A stretch of DNA of 64,000 nucleotides from Volvariella volvacea V23 (lineage: Eukaryota; Basidiomycota; Agaricomycetes; Agaricales; Pluteaceae). The translations under genes and the position numbers were made by a program. The DNA lies in NCBI GenBank assembly GCA_000349905.1, contig KB722754.1:186001-250000 (forward strand). The letters run 5' to 3'. Every line of letters starts with the position of its first letter. Positions within the stretch are counted from its first letter, which is position 1. The notes below the pieces were generated by a model that saw only the letters and a list, made by a program, of their open reading frames with translations, did no database searches and was not told the origin of the DNA. Below are positions 48,534 to 59,194 of the stretch, in pieces.

Positions 48534-51527
48534 CTACTTGGGTATGCCTTGATGGCGGTATCTTCTGTCAGCACGGGACGATCGTACTATAGCATGCTTT
48601 ATGGATTTCCAAAAAGCGACTCCAAGTCGCTTTAACCGCGAATAGATTGAGTGGCGGGAGCTTGCTGGACCTTTGGCTTTTTCTTCCTCCCCCTGGACGG
48701 TTTCCTGTTCTTCCCCGATCATTTCTTCTTCCCCGATCATTTCTTCTTCCTCGATCATTCCCTCTTCATCCTCAACCAATTCTCCCTCTTCAACTGCCGC
48801 TGGTGGCTCCAGGCCGAGCAATTTGTCGCATTTGCACCAAATGGGGTATTTGGCTATTTCTTTGTCGATTAGTGAATTGAAGTCATCGATGATAACCTCC
48901 AGTGATTCTGGGGGATTAATGAGTGCAGACCACCTGTTGCTTGACAAAAACGCCAAAAGAGAAGCCGGGATGACATGTCTACAGGCCTAAATTTTCAAGC
49001 CTTAGGACTCAGGATGCCATCATAAAATAAAAGGAAACGCTCACGTTAACCAGTGGAAAAACCCTTGGAGACCGGTAATATAGAGGCACAATCTCCTTCA
49101 AAGCCATTAATGTTCGTCGGTCGGCCCCAACTTTTGAGCTAGAGTTACGAAGCTTTAACCATTCCCAAACACTAGGGCTGGTATCGAAATTTCATTAGTC
49201 TATGGACAAGTGATGGACTTGAGATAGGCTTACTGGAGCTTTGGTCGGTCCTTTGCCTTGACGGAGCATAAAATATCTACTGGAGTGAAGATCATGTTCA
49301 TTATTTTAACCACAAGTGATGGTAATTTCCCGTTGTTGGAGTGGAGGTCTGGGCCCAAGTTAGCTAGAAAACTCTGAGTCTGCGCACAAGAGATATCCTC
49401 GAAGAGTTCCCGGGCGCCAGAGACCATGTCACGAGCCTTGCAAATGTGCAGCCGGCCATCAAAGAGATCAACACTTCCAAACCTTGGACTAATACTGCTG
49501 TACACAAGCTCTGTCCAGTTGTCGTGACTGGTCATATTGAGGGCTTTGTTTGTATGCCCTACTACTGCATATGAAAATAGGATACACAGGAACATCGCCA
49601 CCTCTTTGGGTGACAACACCCCAAAGCGGAGATCCTGTGCCCAGTCACGAAGGAAATACAGCCGAAGATCGTCACCAACTTGCGGGAAAATGCAAGAAGG
49701 GAAATTGCCTTGCAATTGGTCCTGACATGATCATCATTAACAACTAGTAGTCCCTCGAGACGTAAATGTTACTCACCTTTTTGCCTTCAGTGGGGAAACT
49801 TATCAGCCACTGCTGAAATACATTGTATTTTTCTCTAATTTCATCTAGATGCAACTTGAATTCTACGAAAAGAAGGCCTAATCTCAGCCAACGTTTGGCA
49901 TTTAGATGAGCAAGTGCGTCCAAGAGGTCCGGTGTCAACGAAATGTCCTCTTTTGGGATAGCAGCTTGGATGCGAAGCCATAATGTGAGGCGTTGAAGGT
50001 CAGGTTCCTGTATACCTGTGCATGCCCATTCAATAGCCTTCGGCAATAAAAAGTTGATGACCTTGGGATTGAACACGTAGTATTCATTGCTCCTTGAGGC
50101 ATCGTGGAGATAGTCGACGAAGGATCTGTGGTAGATCTCGATGTCTGGAAAGTCGTAATCGGGCACCTGGAGGATGGAATGCAAGGGTTCGAGAGCAATC
50201 CGGAGGCAATGCAGTTTGGTCTTCAAAGCTTCACCCAACCTTTGCAAACTTTTAACCTGACAATCGCCACCACCTGTGATTAGAAACAGGCATGGGAGAA
50301 CCAAATGGCCCTCCTCTTTTAGTTCGGAACATGCAGAGGCTAGTATGAGGTCATAGAGGCAATCGAGTAGCGCGAATGCTCGGGCCTTTCCAGCGCTATG
50401 AGATCTCTTGAGAACAGTGTCAAGCCTGTCCACTGGGTCTCCATTTCCATCGTTCAACCAACGGAGAATGGTGAGAACGTAGATGAATTGCCCCTGAGCT
50501 AGCCTAATGATCTGGTCAACAGCACCTTCAGGGGGCCATCGACGGCCTCCGATTATTGAGCGACGACGCCGATAAATTGTCCCAAAATATGTCATGAGAA
50601 GGAGGTACATGTCTTCGCGTGACTCTTGGGTGTCAGAGAGCATAAGGGAGGGTAGGAAGTGAGTGGGATAGTCGCTCTCGAGAAAATTCATCTCGCATTG
50701 AAGGTGGGCCTCGGGGCGGCTGCATACCAAGAAGGCAAAACGACGGCTTAGACCTTTTTGATGGAACAAGACAAGAAGCTGAAGGAGTTGCAGTTGGCTG
50801 GAAGGTGGTTCGCATTCGTCAAGACCATCGATGACGATCAACGATCGGCGAGTAACAGTTTGCAGTTGTACCTTGCAAAGGGGCTCGATGACGAGCACGT
50901 TCCATTGATATTCTATGGTGTAATCGAAAACTGTGGGGTCCCTTGAAATCGCATCCTCAATCAATTTCCCAACCTCTTGCATAATGACGGAAATGCGATA
51001 GGCGATAGTGGGGACGAATCTCTCCAATGAGTTACGATCGCTGTCGTTCCTCCAGAAGAAGAAGCTTCCCGCAAGCAGAATTGGATCTTCTTGGTTGATT
51101 TCCTCACAAACGGTCCGGGCAATAGCAGATTTTCCTGTCCCAACTGATCCCCTGAGCCAAAAGATGTATGATTCAGAGTTGATGTCGACTGCCCAAGGCA
51201 TTGTAGATGCGATGATCGATTTGCGGGTCTCTTTATGACATTTTGGTGCATCGGCTCTGAGATCACCATTGAAGGTGGCTTTGGAGCAGTTGCGCCTAAG
51301 TAACCTTTCTCGAGGCGGAACTGACGATTGTTACAGCCAAGTAAAGGAGTGTATATAATGGAGGAATGCTTACTTTCCTGCGCTGGAAAGTACTGATGGA
51401 CATGAACATCCCTCCCGGCGTTGTTCACATCGCCAGCAATTTGGGTACATCGCGCGTTTGCCAAGATACTGGTTTGGGCACAATGCCGATCAGCAGTGCA
51501 CGTGTCTGTTGAAGCTGTGAAAGACAT
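48534..51527 (-). CDS. NACHT-domain STAND ATPase (NLR-like), intact
   Basis: Five exons with matching phases, 51527-51374, 51320-49777, 49721-49234, 49177-49045 and 48986-48534, give 923 aa. The N-terminus (NARCTQIAGDVNNAGRDVHV) is like the short glycine/asparagine-rich leader often found before agaricomycete NACHT domains. It is followed by CSKATFNGDLRADAPKCHKE. The NACHT domain has Walker A GSVGTGKSA (about residue 115) and Walker B RSLIVIDGLDEC (about residue 205). No WD40, ankyrin or TPR array follows. Instead there is a helical region (LLACRHVIPASLLAFLSS-like near the end) and an acidic repeat stretch. Fungal NACHT proteins are nucleotide-driven switches linked to non-self recognition and programmed cell death; that role here is inferred from the family. 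Confidence 0.9.
48708..48761. repeat. Three tandem 18-bp units in the NACHT gene tail
   Basis: Three near-identical 18-bp units (TTCTTCCCCGATCATTTC on the plus strand) lie in the last exon. They encode three six-residue acidic repeats (MIEEEE, MIGEEE, MIGEEQ) on the minus strand. The unit length keeps the frame, so copy number could vary without breaking the protein. Confidence 0.85.
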
Positions 51528-52176
51528 TTACACATTCCTACGACATGTGCGAATATACGAGAATCAACGGACCATGAGCTCGTGACATACTAATCGGTTT
51601 AGAGGACGGCCACTAGGAGCGCACGTCCGTCGTCCAGCCTGAGACCTTGCTAATAACGAGTGAGATACAGAAGAATGTGCAACTAGATAAATGAACAATG
51701 TGCGAAGCTGGATTGCAGATGGAGCGAGGCGAATGATGGTACAGTTGACAGTGAAAGTCGTTGGCTAGTCTTTGTCTGTCGAGGTGGGAGTCGAATAGGA
51801 GTCTGCTGGTCAGGGCGTGTCATGTTGTTTGAAGCCTTTAAACAGCCCTGTGGCTGTGTTCGACAGCGCTAATCACCAGAGCCCAAGTTACCTGGTCACG
51901 AAGCACCCGCAGTGGTAAGGTAGGGGAGAAACCGCAACATCACGTGACTGTTACTGAGTTGTGACATTGGCCACCATTTACTCGCCCATACTGGCAAACC
52001 TTCAAAAAACTATCAAAATTTTCAAAGGGCCTATTCAGAAAAGAAAAAACTAACACGTATGCAGTTCAATATCGATAGATGGCGGTGATGGGCTCGGACT
52101 GCCAGTGGGTGACCGTGAACGGCATGTGGGTATGCATGTTACTCCAATAACCAGAAAGCAACCCGATGGTGTAATA
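51528..52176. other. NACHT promoter and spacer
   Basis: 649 bp between the NACHT start and the 3' end of type A copy 4. No gene recognised. Confidence 0.5.
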
Positions 52177-53875
52177 CTACAAGAGGTAGCGTGCCGAAAG
52201 ACTGGAACTAGAGGCGACATTACTAGCTGCGGCACCAGAACAAGTTCGAACCCAAACAGTCAAAACCGAGTGCTTGGGTTGTCCCAAAGCTCTCCATTTT
52301 AGGGGTCGCAATGAAGGGCAAACCTGCTCATTTTCAGGAAAGCGCCCATCTGGGCCCGAGACCGCGCCATTGCCGTCACGATCATTCCCAGAAGATCGAC
52401 GGAATGCCCACGATTTTGCGCTCGTCGCGCTCCATTGCCCACTGTCCCCTATCATGCTGATCCCAAGAGACGACAATGCACATCGTTTGAGAAACACCTC
52501 CTGCTTGATTGAGTCTATGCGCTCTTGGAAGTCATCTGGCTCGGCTCTCCTAACACTGCTCGTGCCAGTGTTGTCGTTGGTGCTTGGCGATTTCAGATGC
52601 AGCCAGCCAACTTCAAATGAATGCAGCACTGGCATCTCCATGACGTAGTCGACTATACACTGTAATCGACTTGCCGTCAGGTCCCATGTAGGCGGAGAGA
52701 CGATCGCGAGCATTTCGAGCATTGCAAACAAAGACGGTGCAGGCCAAATAGACGGGTTGATCGCTATGCCTTCCCAATGCGAGTCGGGACAAACCCAGTC
52801 TCGCTGAATGGCTATTGGTGGTGGTTGGGGGAAGACAAATCTTGAATTTCCAGTGTGATAATCCGCTATAGGAGGAGAGATACTCTGCGAGGACATCTGA
52901 AGACCATATCCAAGTGTAAGCCTTGAGAGGCGTGTAGATGAATTTTTGAGCGTGATCCACAAGGCATCGATGTTCACCCCAGATTGTCTGCCTGTTGCAT
53001 ACCCAGGGTTGACCGATACATGGAGCTCTTTAAGGTGCGGAGCCTTTGGAAGAGTCGAGAGAGGTGATGGTGATAGCTCCGACGAGCTGGGGAGATATCC
53101 TTCAATCCTGATTTTCTCGACAACAATCTGGTCAAGCGCCACAGGAAACAAATCCTCCCATCTGCACATCGGATATCGGGAGTTGTAAGAGAGAGACAGA
53201 AAACGGTTACCTGGATTATGCAGGACAACGTTGCCCACGATCGATGTTCTGGGCACACGACCGCCCGCTCCGAAACCCCGAACGAACAAGTTCTGCAAGT
53301 TGAGAGCTAACTGGGACGACTCAGGAATAGACTGTTTTAAGTGTGGGATGAACCACGTGAGCTGATTGAGCCTGCCATCCACAGACCGATGGATCGTTCG
53401 CAGTAGGTTATCTACAATGATGCGATAAACTGGTTCATCTCCCGGCTTGAACTCATGCCAGTCAACTTCAAGACGCTTCAATGATGTGTACCTCCTGATC
53501 TCGTCCCAGAGCGGCTGTAGCTGCTCAGCTAGGTCGAGTACAGCCTGCACTGTCTGTGGCTCTGTTCTGGATGGATTGAAACAGGAGAAAAGAAGGCGGA
53601 GGTTGGTGATGAAGGGTAGGTGCCGGAGGTGACACATTTTCACGTGCGCTCTCGCATACTGGCAGACTGCGTCCCCCCACATTTATCAAGAGAAAGACTC
53701 TGCGGATGGCGTGTTGGGTGAAGAAGTTGCTGAGACGACGGGATGTGAGCCGTAAATTAAGTATATCTGGCTGTGTTCGACAGTAACCCTGTTCAGCTAT
53801 GCATTGATGAATTTGGGCGAGGATCTCGTTTGGGCAGCGCTCAAAGGGCGAGAGCAGCTCGTTGACGCTCTTCAT
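52177..53875 (-). pseudogene. F-box-like protein, type A copy 4, multiple indels
   Basis: Starts MKSVNELLSPFERCPNEILA then LNLRLTSRRLSNFFTQHAI, in frame to about 53620. A frameshift there joins SPPAPT to a frame continuing FITNLRLLFSCFN. The long frame then carries LQPLWDEIRRYTSLKRLEVD through the leucine-rich part. At about 52900 one base is missing (GGTCTTCAGAT against GGT CTY TCR GAY in relatives). The matching sequence SDVLAEYLSSYSGLSHW therefore lies in another frame. About 30 codons are then deleted near 52815, which returns the original frame at HWEGIAINP. The far end extends past the usual terminus. The region corresponding to the PTGL-I-RE block is also diverged. Confidence 0.8.
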
Positions 53876-55977
53876 CTATACAGCAAGGAAAGTGTTAGTG
53901 GATGTGTTGAAGCGTCACGGATATCACATAAGCAAGTATGTGAAGCGCCCAAAACGGACAGCCTAGATATTGCATTTCATGAGACTTTAATCTTCGGGGT
54001 GCGTATATCTCCAATGCTTTGCCCCCACTGCCCAATCGGATGGCAGCAGTAGGTATAAATCAACTACTTCCTATCCACTTAGTATGCTCCCAGCTTAAAC
54101 CGAAGCCATCACTAGCGTTCAAGTGAAGCTCTATTGGAAATCATCGCCAAGAGTCTAGGAAGCCGGTATTAGTCTGTCCTAGTGCGTTAAACTCGGTACA
54201 ACTACACCTTCTGACCACACTCAGGGTGCTACAGCACTGGAGTGTCAACTTGGGCTCTCAACAAGCTGTCATTTCCACCTGCGATTTACTTGGCGGTCCG
54301 AGTTGGGATTGATAGATTTTTCTTCGCATCCAAGTTGTGCTCATGTGACAGTGCCTGCGGTGGTGAGTGGAAGTCTTGACGCAGCTTTATCGTCGACGCG
54401 AGATACAATGCATGGTCGATACAATGCATGGTCTACACTCTTGGGAAGTAGATACAGCACCCATACATCTGAATCGCCATACTTGGCCATCAAAAGACCT
54501 AAATTTCGCACACAAGCGTATATATGGTTCCACCATGACGCAATGGATGGAAAACTCCGAACGCACCATTCACTCCGCTGGAGTGGCTTGGCTGGATTAC
54601 CGCCGTATGACTTCATATCTCTCTCCAGGACTGCCAGTTACAGTAGGGCGATCGAAGGGTGATCGCAATTGGCGCGTGGAAGCTCATAGTCGGGTGAGGC
54701 ACAGCCACAATGGCGGTGTGGTGCGCCTCCGCAATTCGTTAGCACAGAGGCGCCTACAATGACTCTTCGTGGAGCGGGTGCCAAAAGTGGAGTGAATAGA
54801 GGGTAGCCTCGTGGCGTTGCCCCGTTTCTTCTGTGGTATTCTATGTGTGGGCGTGTCGTGAGGCTACGGCATTCTTTTTGTTCGTACGTGCATGTACAAG
54901 TGTATTGTAGTTCTTATTGACTAGAACTACAATCACACAGCGGAAAGAGGCTCAGGACTCAGCCTGTCAGGAGGACGGAGATAGCGAAATGACATCACCG
55001 TATCATCGTGCCCGCTCCTTATCTTTCCAAATACGACATGCGATCCGAATCTCGCCCCTAAAATCTTCTGCGATTAATTATGGGGGAGGGAAAAACCCGC
55101 CCACTGCCGCTGGTAAAGGCAATTGGCAAACCACCGACTCGACAGGCGTGCGCGGTGGCACTGAATTCGCAAAGCTGACGTTTGGCTTGGCAAGGGCGCT
55201 GAGCGCTTCGATTAGATCGCGATCCACCGTGGGCACGACCGTGCCACGCAGCCACGGTGGGGCACGGACCAGGCTCAGGACGCACGTTCCTTATCTCTTC
55301 CAACGATCCATTCCACACAGGAGCAGCCGCCGCCACCGAGGACATCACGAATCAGGATGTGAAAAAAAAAAAATGCGATGAGAACCTTGATTGTTCGCAT
55401 TTGGAGGTTCTAGGCAAGTCGGCCTGGAGTTGACACTGATGGACGTGGACGTGCCGAGTGCGATTGGCGAATTCACTTGAGCGGTGTATAGGAGGGGGCG
55501 CTGGTTTATCGGGGAACGTGACTCGACAAGGACACGAAGGTTGAACATGATTCTTCCGAGGGCAGGTCGGGATGTGTGCTCAGCAAGCTGTAAGCTGTGC
55601 ACCGTGCACCCTCATAAATATGAGCAACGATGAGAAAACTTTCGAGGCCCCGTCTGTGCTTACTGTGCACACAAGAATAGCTGTGCGTGCGTGACGAGGC
55701 TCCCGAGTGAGGTCTGGCCGTCCCTGGCCCTTTTTTCTCATTAACACCCAACACTATCGCACACACGCCTATCTGGTCGAATGTGAAATGGAAATAAATT
55801 ACCATATGTGTTTCAGAAATCAATTTTGCGGTTGTGCGGTGCCAGTGCTCGTGGGGGCCATGCATTTTAGCACAAGTATATAAGCATCCCAACCCCTCCG
55901 CCTGGCCAGCTCCACTCCCTTCACCTATATCCCATCTCCACAACCCCAGCCTCGACCACAGTCTTAGCTGCCTATCT
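53876..55977. other. Gene-poor interval (2.1 kb)
   Basis: Short frames only (for example 54303-54662 and 54917-55381 on the plus strand), none resembling a protein family. The right end holds the promoter and leader of the transporter gene, which is pyrimidine-rich just before 55978. Confidence 0.45.
54402..54433. repeat. Perfect 16-bp tandem duplication
   Basis: GATACAATGCATGGTC occurs twice in direct succession. It contains the palindrome ATGCAT. Its meaning is unknown, and it may be simple replication slippage. Confidence 0.8.
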
Positions 55978-58129
55978 ATGGTTCTTGACCAAAATGAAAC
56001 CCCCATCGGAATCCTTCTCTTGACTGTCCTGCTCGTAAGTCCTCTCTCGGCCGCGGCGGCAAATCAAGCTCACGATCCCATCCCTTTCCGGCGGCGGGTG
56101 GTGCTGTGGCGCAATCTCGGGTTTACTCAACGCTTAGTCCATTGTCGAGGTCTTTCTGCTATGTCTTGCGGGCTACCTTCTTGCATGGAGAGGAATACTC
56201 GATAAACCGACTCAAAAGGTACGCTTTCGTGCAGCTATTCTATTCTTGTCTTGTCCTATCTCCACGGCCACGTTCCCCTCCCTAAACATATGTACTTATC
56301 GTCCTCTCTTCCTTTCCACCTTCCACCAGAAAATCAACCACTTGAACGTCTCGTTGTTCACACCGGCACTCCTGTTCTCCAAGGTCGCCTTCTTCTTGAC
56401 ACCTGGTAAGCGCCTTCCCACCTTCATCCGCAACCAGCAACACCAACGCCTCTCTCAGCCAAGATAATCGAACTATGGGTCATCCCCGTCTCCTTCGTCA
56501 TCATGACCGTGACCTCAATGGCAATCGCATACGCGCTCAGCTCCGTCTTTCGCTTGAAGAACTCGCAAAGGTAAGCCAAGCCCACTACACGCGCATATAC
56601 CCACACCTGCTCACCTTGCACACATCCACACAGGGCCTTCGCCATCGCCGCCTCGATGTTCATGAACTCCAACTCGCTCCCCATCGCCCTCATGCAGAGC
56701 CTCGTCGTCACCGTGCCCGCAGGCCTCGAATGGGGCGACGACGACACCCTCAACGCGATGCTCGGCCGTGCGCTCACGTACCTCGTGATCCACAGTACCC
56801 TCGGCATGGTGGTGCGTTGATACCTTCCCGTTCATAACCCTTTTCATTTCCGCTCACGTCGATCTCGATCGCAGTTGAGGTGGAGCTATGGCGTCCGTCT
56901 TCTCTCGCAGGCCGACGATACAGCCCAGGATGACGAGCAAAACGACGCACACACGCCGTTACCCCACCGGTCCCCAGCCCCCAGTTTGTTGGAGAACAAC
57001 GAACGGACGCCGCTCATGTTGGCTGCTCACCCCGCTCCTAGCGTGTTCAAGGGTGCTCCGCGACTCTTGACCAAGGACATTGAACGAGGCTACACTCTCC
57101 CTTATGGCTCCACTGGCCCGTATAGACAACGCACTTCATCCAACAGCTCGTCCTCTACGCAGTCCTCCAGGTTCTCGGCGACCGTCATTGGTGAAAGTCG
57201 GTCCAAGAACGCCAGCCAGACCAAGCTGCCCACATCGGCGTCATCCGCATCCATGCACCAAGCTTCGCCTGCCATATACGTAGTCGATACCCAACCCAAA
57301 GTTGAACCCGAACAGCAGCAAAGCGGATTCCTCAGCCGAATAAGGAACGGATGGAACAAGGTCAACGATTTTATGACTGCGCCGCTGTGGGCGTCGTTGG
57401 CTGCGCTGATTGTGGCTTGCATTCCTCCTCTACAACATTTCCTCGACCACGACGTTACGCCGGTAAAGGGAGCTTTGAACGCCGCTGGGAACTGCTCGAT
57501 TCCGTTGACGTTGGTTGTGCTTGGGGCGTACTTTTATACTCCACCGGCTGACGGGAATGAGAAAGGCAAGACGACGGCCGTGATGGAGGCTTTGCGCGTG
57601 GAGGTGGAGGATTCGGAATCTGACTGGGATAGTGTCGATGACAGTGATGACGAGGACGATATGTGGGATCGGGTGAGGCAGTGGAGCGTCACCGGGGAGA
57701 CGAGGACGGTGATTGTAGCGGTGTTGTCGAGGATGGTGTTGACGCCTATGCTCCTAATTCCATTGATCGCCTTCTCGTCGCACTTGGGGTGGGATGAGAT
57801 TCTTCAAGAGTGAGTGCTGTTGCTTTTGGCTTGGTGCTGTGTCGTGCTGACGTGGTGGTCGTCTTGCAGCCCAATCTTCATCATTGCCAATGTATTGTTG
57901 ATCGCCTCCCCTCCTGCCTTGACTCTCGCACAGGTAAGACCACCCTTTAAAAGGTGACCTCAGCATACTGACGAAGCTTGTGAAATTGCAGCTCACCCAG
58001 AAAGCCGCATCTGGAGACGCCTTTGAGAGGCTAATAAGTCGGACCGTCTTCTGGTCGTACTGTATCGTCACGCCGCCGTCGACGATACTGTTCGTGTTTG
58101 TGGGCATGTTGATCGTCAAGTCGATCTAG
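55978..58129 (+). CDS. Auxin efflux carrier (AEC) family membrane transporter
   Basis: Eight exons, 55978-56034, 56138-56218, 56330-56405, 56459-56570, 56634-56811, 56875-57809, 57870-57933 and 57992-58129, give 546 aa. An N-terminal helical bundle (IGILLLTVLLSIVEVFLLC, KKINHLNVSLFTPALLFSKV) includes the family signature ASMFMNSNSLPIALMQSLVV. A long cytoplasmic loop rich in Ser, Pro and acidic residues follows (SESDWDSVDDSDDEDDMWD). A second bundle ends PIFIIANVLLIASPPALTLA and STILFVFVGMLIVKSI. This two-bundle layout with a large loop matches fungal AEC proteins such as yeast Ecm3-like carriers, probably in the ER or plasma membrane. The substrate is unknown. All splice phases fit. Confidence 0.94.
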
Positions 58130-59194
58130 TCGGTTTTGAAATAATATAGAGGAACTTTGGCCGGATGGCCATTGGACGCTGTAGCAATAGCGGTAATAGA
58201 TTGTCAAATCCCCTGTAGCATCTTGTGTTCATCTTTCTTTCCTTTTTTCTTGTTCTCTCGTTTTCCTCGTTCGTTTTTTTGGGCGGGTTTTTTGGTTGAC
58301 TGGCGGTTTCTGTAATAATGAAATATGTTGGAAACCATTTGCTTGGGTGTAACGAAATGACTCACGGGGATACGAGGACCGTCGTAAGAGTTTTGAAAGC
58401 AAAGGTGAGAGAAGCGTCCTATGGGAGGTGAGTATAGGAGACTCTAGGTGTTTGTTGGCCCCAGATCTAGAGCCACCGGCGCTTATGATGCTCAAGATCG
58501 GGCGATGTCATTATCAAGCGGCATAGATTGCAGAAAGCGTAGATAGAATACAGAAAGGGTCCAGTCAGGAAGCGAACAGGGCATTAGGGTACGGGGATAC
58601 GGGGATAAGTACAGGAGAAGGACGGTCGTGGTGGTGGATCGCTATCACGAGCCATTGGCAGAGGACCGAAAAAATTCAAAGTCCGTTCTAGGGTGATGAC
58701 TTTGCTGCAAGGTCCGCGTCCGGGCGGGCCAAACAGCATTATTCCCTCCTTGCCTTCAGACCACCACCATCGTCGACATCCGCTTGCGACTCCTCGACGC
58801 TGAAGCTCGCATCGGGATTTTTGGGGATCGTGAGGGCGTAACGCGTCTTTTGCGCACCGTTAACGTTGCTGTTCTGTGGTGGGCTTTGGGCACGGGGGTC
58901 TGACTTGGGGTTTTTTTATCTGTTTGTCTGGCTGTCTGTCTGGTCTGTTGCCGCTGAGAGACGAGGAGCGGCGTGCCTCTTTCCTTCCTTCCTTTTGTGT
59001 CGTGGAAGAATCTTGAACGGAGTCGAACGTCAGGTCATTATCGAATTTGAGAACACACACATCCCTTGAACTCGACGACTCGGATTCGGTTCAATCTCCA
59101 CCGACTTTTTTAAGCTTTACACGATCCCTACCCAATCAACACATTAAACGTCGTCCTCGTTTTCCTTTTTCTCCTTTTGACCCGTTGACTACGA
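58130..59194. other. Spacer between transporter and TFIIE alpha, with a possible orphan minus-strand exon
   Basis: Mostly low-complexity DNA, including the TFIIE promoter. On the minus strand 58890-58739 reads like a protein C-terminus (RYALTIPKNPDASFSVEESQ, then ADVDDGGGLKARRE and a stop). A second protein-like stretch lies upstream at about 59090-59016 (VCVLKFDNDLTFDS). They could be joined by an intron using GTTCAAG and CCCCAAG, but no start codon is available. I therefore do not call a gene. Confidence 0.35.

Noticed and set aside
54917..55381. 154-codon plus-strand open frame
   Set aside because: Composition is Arg/Ser-rich without any domain, and it lies in a region with similar frames on both strands.
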